Assembly (NCBI RefSeq): GCF_009002475.1
Contig: NZ_AP019860.1
Location: forward strand, 8,305,547 to 8,369,546
Source of the DNA: Candidatus Uabimicrobium amorphum
GTDB taxonomy: Bacteria; Planctomycetota; Uabimicrobiia; Uabimicrobiales; Uabimicrobiaceae
Length of the DNA stretch: 64,000 nucleotides
Direction: 5' to 3'
Shown here: in pieces, positions 45,718 through 53,515 of the stretch
How positions within the stretch are numbered: the first letter of the stretch is position 1
Layout of the letters: each line of letters opens with the position of its first letter
Program-made: the position numbers and the translations under genes
The notes under the pieces: generated by a model
Told to the model about the DNA's origin: nothing
Database searches by the model: none
Seen by the model: only the letters and a program-made list of their open reading frames with translations

Positions 45718-47136
45718 ATGACAATGGCAACTGATTTAAATAATTTAATAGATAAAATACTATTCCAAATTTCTCAAAAAAGAGTCAGCGAAAATGTCCA
45801 AAAAATTTTGGACGTATTTTTTGAGAAAACACCAGAAGAGAGTATAGTAGAGCACGGACTACAAAAATTTTCAGAGACCTCAGACTTTTGGGAATTAAAC
45901 ATCATTTCTTACCTGTTGGCACAATGTAAAAGTGATGTCTCAAAAGAATCCATCCAAAAATATCTTCTAGAGTCAGAATTAAACGACTACAAACGCAACC
46001 GTTTGGTTCTGGTTTTACAAGAGCATCCAAATTTTGAATTTAATAATTTTGCCAGTATATATCCACACAAAATTAAACTAGTCAACTATGCCGTACGTAG
46101 TTTAGTGAATAATATAGATGATCATGGCGAAAATCTTGAAGAGGTCACCTGTCAACTACAACCCAAATTAAACGACCGTGTTTTTTGTGAAAATTTGATA
46201 CTCAACCTATGCTACATATACAAAAAGAAAAGTATATGGCTTCTTGGTTACTTAGCCGAATCGGCGAGCGAAGACATTGCTCTTTTGGCGATAAACGCAT
46301 TGAAAAAGCAGACTTCGGATTACGCGTTAAAAATACTAAACAATTTAGCCATTCACCGCGAAAAACATCGTTCCCACCTGGAAGAACAAAAACCAGATTG
46401 TTCACAAGCAGTAAGTGATTGCTTTATCTCGTGGTTGGATAGCTATGGTAATCAAATGATCGTTTGTTGTAGTGAAGAAAATGATAAATATTGCATTTCA
46501 ACCTTTATGATCAACCAAGAGAAAGGCCTGCAAAGTTTTCTTTCTCTAGAGAACCTTTCACGGTATAAACAAGAAGCAATGATCAATGATTGGAAAAATA
46601 GCGCTGACATTCGCGAAATTCCCCTAGACAAAGCAAAAAAAATACTACGTGGGGCTTTGTGGAAAAATAAGGGGCAACATGTAACACCCGCTTTCCTACT
46701 ACGCGATATTTTTCCCGGGGAAGATCTTATTCCACAAGAGTATATCGTAGATTTAGAAACAACAGAAGACCACTATCGCTTGATTCAGAATTCAAGTTAT
46801 CTAGTAAAAGAATTTCCTTTTGATCAGTGGTGGATGAATTTTCAAGATTGCCGGGAATACGTAACCAACAACATTGCAGAACAAAAAAATGTAGACTATG
46901 CTGTTCTACAAAACTTTATTAGCGAGTTTTGGGAACAAAGACGAAATGAAATTGCGCAAAGACTTTTGCTAACAGCAGATATCATGCATACAATTTCGTC
47001 CGAAAAATACCAAAAACAAATACAAACTTGTCTAGCACTAAATTCTTGTTTGCTCAGTGGTAAACAGATGAGAGATATACCGTTTATACGCCAGCTAGCC
47101 TTGATAAATATCCGACAAATTCAAAAACAACAATAA
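45718..47136 (+). CDS. HEAT-like helical protein of unknown function
   Basis: 472 residues, mostly helical. Short paired helices with alternating hydrophobics (IWLLGYLAESASEDIALLAINALKK region, about 170-215) suggest HEAT/Armadillo-like repeats in the first half. The second half has no recognised motif. No signal or membrane segment. It starts 8 bp after the double-FHA gene without a clear Shine-Dalgarno (ATGs at 45718 and 45724), so translation is probably coupled. Possibly a scaffold working with the FHA protein. Confidence 0.7.
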   Translation: MTMATDLNNLIDKILFQISQKRVSENVQKILDVFFEKTPEESIVEHGLQKFSETSDFWELNIISYLLAQCKSDVSKESIQKYLLESELNDYKRNRLVLVLQEHPNFEFNNFASIYPHKIKLVNYAVRSLVNNIDDHGENLEEVTCQLQPKLNDRVFCENLILNLCYIYKKKSIWLLGYLAESASEDIALLAINALKKQTSDYALKILNNLAIHREKHRSHLEEQKPDCSQAVSDCFISWLDSYGNQMIVCCSEENDKYCISTFMINQEKGLQSFLSLENLSRYKQEAMINDWKNSADIREIPLDKAKKILRGALWKNKGQHVTPAFLLRDIFPGEDLIPQEYIVDLETTEDHYRLIQNSSYLVKEFPFDQWWMNFQDCREYVTNNIAEQKNVDYAVLQNFISEFWEQRRNEIAQRLLLTADIMHTISSEKYQKQIQTCLALNSCLLSGKQMRDIPFIRQLALINIRQIQKQQ

Positions 47137-47203
47137 CTTTCACCGTAAAACACAACAAGAATTTCAAGGAATATTTTCGTTCCAATGTAGTCAGGAGCTT
47201 GAG

Positions 47204-48397
47204 ATGCAAAAAATCATGATTATATGTTGTATTTTTATTATTGGGTGTGCTCTTACCACAGAAGAAGTGGCCAAAAGAAACGAATACTTAGAACGTGCTC
47301 AAACATATTACCGCGGAAAAAAATACTTAAACGCTCTACAGCAAATTGAACTTGCTCTTGAAATCGACCAAAACAGTAAACGCGCAATTGTATCGAAAGC
47401 CTGGACTCTTTTTTACCTAAACAAAAATGACGAAGCCGAAAAATGGTTTACAAAAGCCCACGAAATGGACAATGCAGATGTATGGACACATCAAGGTCTC
47501 GCTGCTGTTTATTTTAAAAGGGGAATGAACATAGGTAAACGCTTGGACGAGACATTGCTGGAGCTTTCCTCCGTTGATGCTAAACAACGTCAAGAAAAAC
47601 AACAAGAAATTAACCAAACAATATCTAAAAAACGTCAAGAAGCCGAACTGTGGTTTAACAAAAGCTTAACCCATTATGAAGAAGCTGTGGATTATGCCGA
47701 TCAAGGTCAAGACTTGTACAACATGCTTGCTTCTGTACACTCGATGGTCGCTCTTCCTTACTACAGCGATGCGATGAGATCTCTGGCACTTTATGAAGAA
47801 ACCGGTCAATCTCCACAGGAAAACTTAGTGGACGTTTTTTTAGAAAAAGGTTTACCAAACTACGAAAAGGCCTTAACTTATCTAGATAAGTACATAAAAT
47901 TTACCAATGAAGAACTCATTCCCATAGACACTTACCTGGAAGAAAGAAAATCTAAACGCGAAGAAATCGGTCTGTTAGAGGACGAACACACTAAACTAGA
48001 CCGACAGATTGAATTTTTGGAAATGCAACGTCAAATCAACCGCAAGCGCAATCGCATTGCCCAAGGATTTGCCGGAGATACGGATTACAAAATAGCTGTT
48101 TTAATGCGCAAGGCACAAGAGTATGCAAAGACAGATGACTCCAAATCGCGATACCAAGGCTTATTTAAGAAGCACATCGTTTTGGCGAAAAATCGTATCT
48201 TTGATATGATAAGAGACTATCCCGAAATGAAAAGTGGTGCGCGAAACTTAGCCAATATTGCCAAACTAGAAGGTGACTATAAAACAGCGATGAAGTATCT
48301 AGAAGAATACATCACCAAAAATCCAATGATTCGCCCTATTGAAAAAGTTGAAGTAAGAGAAGAGATGGAATTGTTACAGTACGACAAAAAAAATTAA
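47204..48397 (+). CDS. TPR-repeat lipoprotein
   Basis: 397 residues. Signal and lipobox MQKIMIICCIFIIGC (Cys15), then at least two clear TPR units (about 25-95: AQTYYRGKKYLNALQQIELA, DEAEKWFTKAHEMDNAD), a charged coiled-coil region (about 130-290) and a final TPR-like helix pair (GDYKTAMKYLEEYITKN). GGAG lies before the ATG. Probably lipid-anchored in the periplasm as an assembly scaffold. It lies between two FHA genes on the same strand. Confidence 0.8.
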   Translation: MQKIMIICCIFIIGCALTTEEVAKRNEYLERAQTYYRGKKYLNALQQIELALEIDQNSKRAIVSKAWTLFYLNKNDEAEKWFTKAHEMDNADVWTHQGLAAVYFKRGMNIGKRLDETLLELSSVDAKQRQEKQQEINQTISKKRQEAELWFNKSLTHYEEAVDYADQGQDLYNMLASVHSMVALPYYSDAMRSLALYEETGQSPQENLVDVFLEKGLPNYEKALTYLDKYIKFTNEELIPIDTYLEERKSKREEIGLLEDEHTKLDRQIEFLEMQRQINRKRNRIAQGFAGDTDYKIAVLMRKAQEYAKTDDSKSRYQGLFKKHIVLAKNRIFDMIRDYPEMKSGARNLANIAKLEGDYKTAMKYLEEYITKNPMIRPIEKVEVREEMELLQYDKKN

Positions 48398-48460
48398 GGT
48401 ACAAATATCAAGTATGTTCAAATAACCACGTAGGATGTTAGAGTAAAGAAAGTTACAAAA

Positions 48461-48832
48461 ATGTCAGGAAAACTTTTATTACGCGGAATATATGGCAGTG
48501 TAAAAGGAAAAGAATTTTACATTGAACTAGGACAATCTGTTACTCTTGGTAGAAGCCGCTCTTGCGATATAACTCTGGGAAGAGATGGAGAAAATACACA
48601 AACAATTGTTCATGAGGGTGTTTCAGAGGAAGCGCATTTTCGCAGTGTTTCCAGAAAACACATGCGCATTAGTTTCCTCGATGAAGAAGTGAAAATAGAA
48701 GATCTTTCTTCCAATGGCTCTTATTTAGATGGAGATCGCGTAGAAGATGTTTCTATTCACGACTTCAAAGAGGAAGTACACGTTATTCTTCTGGGCACAA
48801 AAGAAAAATTCATACTAGAGTACATCGATTAG
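48461..48832 (+). CDS. Single FHA-domain protein
   Basis: 123 residues, essentially one FHA domain: TLGRSRSCDITLG, SRKHMRIS and SSNGSYLDGD give the phosphothreonine-binding loops. There is an insert (GENTQTIVHEGVSEEAHFRS) between strands 3 and 4. No other domain, so it works as an adaptor. Last gene of the FHA group; a class A repeat and tandem array follow directly. Confidence 0.87.
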   Translation: MSGKLLLRGIYGSVKGKEFYIELGQSVTLGRSRSCDITLGRDGENTQTIVHEGVSEEAHFRSVSRKHMRISFLDEEVKIEDLSSNGSYLDGDRVEDVSIHDFKEEVHVILLGTKEKFILEYID

Positions 48833-48840
48833 AAAGCGTA

Positions 48841-48924
48841 AGTGTCATTCCCGCATAAGCGGGAAACCAGCAATGTAAAATAAATTTACAAACGCTGGAT
48901 CCCTGATCAAGTCAGGGATGACAC
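48841..48924. repeat. Class A inverted-end repeat
   Basis: Left end AGTGTCATTCCCGCATAAGC, right end GGATCCCTGATCAAGTC then GGGATGACAC. The core is shorter than in the copy at 2275. The right end is the apparent source of the adjoining tandem array. Confidence 0.8.
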
Positions 48925-49094
48925 TCTTAAAAGTCAGGATGACACTCTTAAAAGTAAGGATGACACTCTTAAAGTCAGGATGACACTCTTAAAAGTCAAG
49001 ATGACACTCTTAAAGTCAGGATGACACTCTTAAAAGTCAAGATGACACTCTTAAAGTCAGGATGACACTCTTAAAGTCAGGATGACACTCTTAG
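48914..49094. repeat. Nine-copy 20/21-bp tandem array
   Basis: The unit core GGATGACACTCTTAAA is repeated nine times with a period of 20 or 21 bp, the variation being AAAGTC versus AAAAGTC (GGAT/AGAT variants also occur). The first unit is the right end of the class A element. There are no unique spacers, so it is not a CRISPR. Confidence 0.9.
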
Positions 49095-49121
49095 ACAGCT
49101 TTCTGATTTCAAATTTCGTTT

Positions 49122-50333
49122 TTAATTCGATGACATGATACTTTTAATAATGTCGTGTAGTTTCTTCTCCAATTCCACCATTCCTTCCTCGGTGTTTGCA
49201 TACGCATTTACACGTTGTTGCTTAAAATCAAACGGTAACTTTTCAATGTCCTGCGTTAATAGTACGGTTGGTTTTTGCAAATGATGCGCAATCCCCACTT
49301 CAAATGCCACATTGGGATTTGTCTGCTCAAAACCTGGAACAGGACTTAAATCACCGATGATGAAGTTTGCTTTGTTAATACCTTCCTCTATTTCTTGCCA
49401 AATGTTCGCTGGCATAAAATTTTCATCTACGCGTACTGGCTGAAGTCGGTGCTCTTGGCACACGCGTTTAATGGCGTTGTAGGCACGATTAAAATGCATA
49501 TGAAAAGGCATAGCAATAAAAACAGTTCCCACAGGTGTTTTGTAAAGTTCCTTAGAAACAATATCCTTGATCTCACTTACCGAAATGCGTTTTTCAGGTT
49601 CGGCAACAAATATACGTTGCAATAATTCATCTAAACATTGCGGGATGTTGGGGAAATTGTTAAGTCTTTTATACTCTCCACCAATAATTACTTGAGCAGT
49701 AGAAAGTTCTTCATCTCCTTCAAAAGGATACTTTCCCGTTAACATATTGTATAAAGCAACTCCTAAACTCCATATATCTTGTTTGCAAGTAAGTGGATGT
49801 CGCGCAATCCATTCAGGGGCAGCATAACGGCCATCCATAAGCTCCTCACGGTACTCCTCATGACTATTGGTAACTTTATTTGCCAAGTTAAATCCACTGA
49901 GGTAAAAATCGTTTTCAGATACCAATAGGTTTTGCAAATGTATATTTTGGTGCACAACACCTTTTTGTTCGAGAAACTCCAGAACCTCGCACAAGTGCAA
50001 TGTATAAATAAGCGCTTGATCAATACTTATTTGTCCACCATCTTTCACAATGCGCTCAACAGATTTTAGCTTTTCACTGGGCCAATTAAAGACAAGGTAC
50101 ATCATCTTGCCGTCTTCAAATGCATCAAAAACGGGTAAAATATTTGAATGGTCTAACGTTCCCAAAAGCTGTGCCAAAAACTTTAACCTCTTCTGTAAAT
50201 CGGTATCACAAGAAGAAGGAGATGCTTCAATTACAACATCGCGTCCCAAATAGGGATGTCGTGCCGCATACAACATAGTTTTCTCTGTAGATCCAATACA
50301 CTTGATAACTTCGTAATGTCCGAGTTTTGCCAT
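49122..50333 (-). CDS. Pseudokinase fused to TIR/deoxyribosyltransferase-like domain
   Basis: 403 residues. The kinase fold covers about 7-260, but all three catalytic residues are lost: VAIK is VVIEA (E36), HRD is HQN (128-130) and DFG is SGF (146-148). Asn135 of the loop and the APEW segment remain. From about 266 the domain reads VFIAMPFHMHFN, ENFMPANIWQEIEEGI, NFIIGDLSP, NPNVAFEVGIAH (E345), KPTVLLTQ, PFDFKQQRV. This is the pattern of TIR-like/nucleoside deoxyribosyltransferase-like domains often linked to NAD or nucleotide cleavage. The ATG with GAAAGG upstream is chosen over a TTG 14 codons earlier. Soluble. Confidence 0.83.
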   Translation of the reverse strand: MAKLGHYEVIKCIGSTEKTMLYAARHPYLGRDVVIEASPSSCDTDLQKRLKFLAQLLGTLDHSNILPVFDAFEDGKMMYLVFNWPSEKLKSVERIVKDGGQISIDQALIYTLHLCEVLEFLEQKGVVHQNIHLQNLLVSENDFYLSGFNLANKVTNSHEEYREELMDGRYAAPEWIARHPLTCKQDIWSLGVALYNMLTGKYPFEGDEELSTAQVIIGGEYKRLNNFPNIPQCLDELLQRIFVAEPEKRISVSEIKDIVSKELYKTPVGTVFIAMPFHMHFNRAYNAIKRVCQEHRLQPVRVDENFMPANIWQEIEEGINKANFIIGDLSPVPGFEQTNPNVAFEVGIAHHLQKPTVLLTQDIEKLPFDFKQQRVNAYANTEEGMVELEKKLHDIIKSIMSSN

Positions 50334-50548
50334 TGCACACCTTTCTTTTATATTTTTAAAAATATTGTTTGACAAATCTGTAGTAAAAAGTGAAAATCAA
50401 ATATTAAGATATATAGAAAAAGTCATGGTGTAAGGTTAAAGATTGGTCTTTTCTAGATAACTTAATTCGTGCAGAATTTTATTATTAGTCTACACCAAAG
50501 TAGTTAATAAATCATACAAATTTATCTCAAAATTAAAGACAGTTAATT

Positions 50549-51019
50549 ATGCAAATACATATTCCTTCTCTGATTATCGGTTTTGTTATTGCTTTTATCA
50601 TCGCATCTATTTTTGTAATGATTGCATTTGAAATTCGCAAAAAAAGAGCATTGGCATTTACAAAGCGATTTGCAATTATATCCGAAGGTCTTAGTAGTTT
50701 AAAGGCTCTTTCTTTCCGCGTATGTAATCAGCTTCATCGTTTAAAATCAGAATCCGACCCAGAAGTTGTCAAAAAACATCTAAAAGGAGTAAATGTTATC
50801 TTCCAAAAGATGTCCGCAGGAATGATGCCTCCCACGGAAGAAATTGCACTTGAAGCACTTCAAGGACGCAGTGGATCTTCAGAAGAACGCGCGTACGAAG
50901 ATAGTAAAAAATTTCGTGACGATATTCGCTGGCTTAGACAACAAATCGAAAAAAACGGTGTGGAAGGTTTAAGTGAAGCGGAAAAAAGTGGTAAAAAATC
51001 ACAAGTAAAACTTGTCTAA
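50549..51019 (+). CDS. Small single-pass membrane protein
   Basis: 156 residues. One N-terminal membrane helix (about 8-28, IIGFVIAFIIASIFVMIAF) is followed by a basic stop-transfer run (EIRKKRALAF) and a cytoplasmic helical domain with a conserved-looking DDIRWLRQQIEKNG near the end. No family recognised. It is divergent from the pseudokinase-TIR gene (215-bp gap) and followed by a GC-rich hairpin. Confidence 0.65.
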   Translation: MQIHIPSLIIGFVIAFIIASIFVMIAFEIRKKRALAFTKRFAIISEGLSSLKALSFRVCNQLHRLKSESDPEVVKKHLKGVNVIFQKMSAGMMPPTEEIALEALQGRSGSSEERAYEDSKKFRDDIRWLRQQIEKNGVEGLSEAEKSGKKSQVKLV

Positions 51020-51031
51020 ATTTGCATAATG

Positions 51032-51056
51032 AGCCGGTTGTGTAATACCGGCTTTC
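51032..51056 (+). terminator. Hairpin, possible terminator
   Basis: AGCCGGT (51032-51038) pairs with ACCGGCT (51047-51053), followed by a short T-rich run. It lies 12 bp past the stop of the small membrane protein. Confidence 0.55.
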
Positions 51057-51103
51057 AGTTAACTTTCTAACCTTAAAAACATTCCAAACAAATACACATT
51101 TTT

Positions 51104-51121
51104 ACCAAGCCGGGAATCCAC
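51104..51121. repeat. Class A repeat remnant
   Basis: CCAAGCCGGGAATCCAC matches the end of class A elements without a partner end nearby. Confidence 0.45.
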
Positions 51122-51397
51122 AAACAAAAAGCGACTTTTTTTGAGAACATCTAGTCCTTACATTCAACCATCCCTTTACACCGCAAACGGTTTTCAATCA
51201 TTTTATATTTGCCAAAAACAAGTTTTTTTGTAAAATAAAGCGAAGCAAAATCTTATAGAAAACTTTGTGGCATTCTATGGAGCAATTACACAATTTTTAT
51301 TGATTATATAAAAAAATATCGGCGGAAAATCTTCCACGAAGAAACACAGCTTCCTTTTCCAGCAACAAAAGAACAAGGCGAATACACAATTGAAAGT

Positions 51398-52348
51398 TTG
51401 GCTTTTCGCTCAGGAGAAGGCTTAAGATTGGCAGTACGAATTTTTACTCCGTGTTGTCTATCATTGTTCGCATTAAGTTTTTTTTGGAATCCACATCAGA
51501 TAATTCGTTCGTGCTCGATCGCTGGTTTGATTGGCTTTGGAACAAATTGGATCGCAATAAAAATGTTGTTTTGGCCACGGCATCCACGACCTATTTTTGG
51601 ACATGGATTGATTCCATCGCAACGAGATGACCTCATAGAGAAAATTACTTACGAAGTATCTGAAAAATTAATAAATGAAGAATTGATACGCAAAAAAATA
51701 GAAGACAGTGGTATATTACAACGCATCACTTTGTCATTAAATGAAAAGCTAAAAGAATTAACAAGCGATAAAGAATTTCAAGACGATACAAAAAAATTAC
51801 TAGCGAGTTATATAAAAAAAATTTCGGAAGATGCCGAATTTCGCGAACAAATAAAAAGTATTTCTGTATCTAAACTAGAAACTGTTGTCGGAAAAGTTTT
51901 TAAACGCAAACTGTTTTCAAAAGTCAAAGATGTATGGAAAATTCCTTTTGGCGATTTGGTAGATCGCATTGTAGATAAAGTTTCCGAACTTCTTATTTCC
52001 ATCATTGACGACATGGATATTGTACTAGAAAATATTCCACATACAATAGACACCCATAGCGAATCTATCGAAAATGTACTTTTAAAAATGCAAATGGGAT
52101 TAATTCAAGAAATAAATATTCGAAAAATAATCACAACTCAATTACAAACCATCTCTGCCGAACAACTAGAACAGGGATTTAGAGAATTCTCAGATGATAA
52201 ACTCACCTTCATAACTCTTTTGGGAGGAGTTTTAGGATTTGTAGGTGGATTTGTTATTATCTGGCCGATTATGTCTATTAGCTTTATGATAGTTGGTATT
52301 ATCGTACTAGTTTGTTTAGACAAACTAATTAGCGCAACGATGTCTTGA
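51398..52348 (+). CDS. DUF445 family membrane protein, 5' end uncertain
   Basis: 316 residues from a TTG. The DUF445 hallmark is clear: IAGLIGFGTNWIAIKMLFWP followed by GHGLIPSQRDDLIEKI, then long helices and a C-terminal pair of membrane segments (ITLLGGVLGFVGGFVIIW and on). The TTG has no ribosome site and starts inside what looks like coding sequence. The frame is open upstream to 51239 without ATG or GTG. An ATG at 51277 opens MEQLHNFY in another frame, joined to it one base later through a T-run at 51294-51298. A frameshift or sequence error is likely. Confidence 0.78.
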   Translation: MAFRSGEGLRLAVRIFTPCCLSLFALSFFWNPHQIIRSCSIAGLIGFGTNWIAIKMLFWPRHPRPIFGHGLIPSQRDDLIEKITYEVSEKLINEELIRKKIEDSGILQRITLSLNEKLKELTSDKEFQDDTKKLLASYIKKISEDAEFREQIKSISVSKLETVVGKVFKRKLFSKVKDVWKIPFGDLVDRIVDKVSELLISIIDDMDIVLENIPHTIDTHSESIENVLLKMQMGLIQEINIRKIITTQLQTISAEQLEQGFREFSDDKLTFITLLGGVLGFVGGFVIIWPIMSISFMIVGIIVLVCLDKLISATMS

Positions 52349-52420
52349 GCTACACAGAATAGTCGACACGCGAAAGCACTACTCAAATTTGTTTGAAATA
52401 ATCTTTAAAGAAAGAAACCC

Positions 52421-53515
52421 ATGAATCACAAGAAGGATCATCGCCACAAATATAAAAGAAAAAAGAGAAGGCAACCTACTAACCAGAGAAGTAGCAAAGT
52501 AAAGCACCTAATGCGTAAATACAATATGGACGAAGCTACGGCATTGGAAATTTCAACAGGAGTGGTTCCCATAGAACTGTGGTTGGAAAAGCAAAAGTTA
52601 TACAAACAAAATGCAATCGCCAAAAAGAAACTACAAACAGAGCTTAAAAAATTTACGCCAAACGGTACCCTATCGACAGAAAATGTCATGCAAATTTTAG
52701 AAGCGTCCTTCTCTCTAGACGAATACAAAAAACAATGCCAAAATTTTGTGGAAAAAGAAGAAGAAATACTACAATTGACCACAAAGTACAAAATGTCGAT
52801 CCCTATTGCAAAATCCATTATTGATGGCAAGTTTACTCTAGAAGAGTATTTTAAGGTAAATGAGATAAAAGAGGCACGCAAAAGCAAAGCTCTGCAAATA
52901 AGAAGTAATCATCCAGATATTCCACTCGAAACATGCTACAAGCTCGTGGACAATGATATTGATGTTGCCGAATATTTAGAGCGACAAAATCAAAAAGAAA
53001 AAAAACGTGGTGTCTGGTACAAAAACTACCTTAAAGACCGCTTGAGTGATAACGAACCACTCAATAATTACTTACAAAAATTAAAGAAGAGTAAAAGCCT
53101 CATTACTTTCCATTTATACGATATGAAATCAAAAATAGGTACTGTACATTCATACACACCATACGAACTAAAAGTATTTTCAAATCGTAAACTCATCACG
53201 ATACCAAAACTCGATATAAAATACTTTTGTCGTGATCGGAACAATGAACTAATACTCAAATCACTAACGATAAACCGCGATTTGCAAAAGTCACCTATTC
53301 TTCCTAGCAAAAACCCCAAAGAAAGGTTTAAATTACCTATAGAAGAGCTAAAAAAAGGTACAAAGTTGCAACTTATTCTCGGCGAAGGAGAACAAATCGT
53401 CGGCTACATAGATTGGTTTTCAAAATACGATTTAAAACTAAAGTTACAACCAAATTCGCGCCATAGTGTGATGGTTTTCCAACATGCAATTACAGATGCC
53501 AAAATTCTATCATGA
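52421..53515 (+). CDS. Tandem Hfq/Sm-like protein with helical repeats
   Basis: 364 residues. A very basic N-terminus (about 1-25) is followed by at least three ~25-residue helical repeats with a K-Y-x-M...A...I...G...E-x-Y/W-L pattern (KYNMDEATALEISTG, KYKMSIPIAKSIIDG, NHPDIPLETCYKLVD), with a fourth possible (LSTENVMQILEASFSLDEY). Two Sm folds follow: about 211-268 (YLQKLKKSKSLITFHLYDMK) and 305-364 (GEGEQIVGYIDWFSKYDLKL, then VMVFQHAI, which closely matches the Hfq Sm2 motif YKHAI). Likely an RNA-binding protein. Its stop overlaps the next gene's ATG (ATGA). Confidence 0.75.
   Translation: MNHKKDHRHKYKRKKRRQPTNQRSSKVKHLMRKYNMDEATALEISTGVVPIELWLEKQKLYKQNAIAKKKLQTELKKFTPNGTLSTENVMQILEASFSLDEYKKQCQNFVEKEEEILQLTTKYKMSIPIAKSIIDGKFTLEEYFKVNEIKEARKSKALQIRSNHPDIPLETCYKLVDNDIDVAEYLERQNQKEKKRGVWYKNYLKDRLSDNEPLNNYLQKLKKSKSLITFHLYDMKSKIGTVHSYTPYELKVFSNRKLITIPKLDIKYFCRDRNNELILKSLTINRDLQKSPILPSKNPKERFKLPIEELKKGTKLQLILGEGEQIVGYIDWFSKYDLKLKLQPNSRHSVMVFQHAITDAKILS

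Larger units (their letters stand above)
48833..49121. other. Convergent spacer filled by repeat sequence
   Basis: The 289 bp between the FHA gene (plus) and the pseudokinase gene (minus) are almost wholly the class A element (48841-48924) and the 20/21-bp tandem array grown from its right end. No gene. Confidence 0.6.
51020..51397. other. Gap with terminator, class A fragment and possible DUF445 5' end
   Basis: It holds the hairpin at 51032-51053, a half class A end (51104-51121) and, from about 51277, sequence that probably encodes the true N-terminus of the DUF445 protein in a shifted frame. No other gene. Confidence 0.5.

Noticed and set aside
48914-49094. CRISPR-like regular repeat
   Set aside because: Period 20-21 bp with no unique spacers and no cas genes; it is a simple tandem array.
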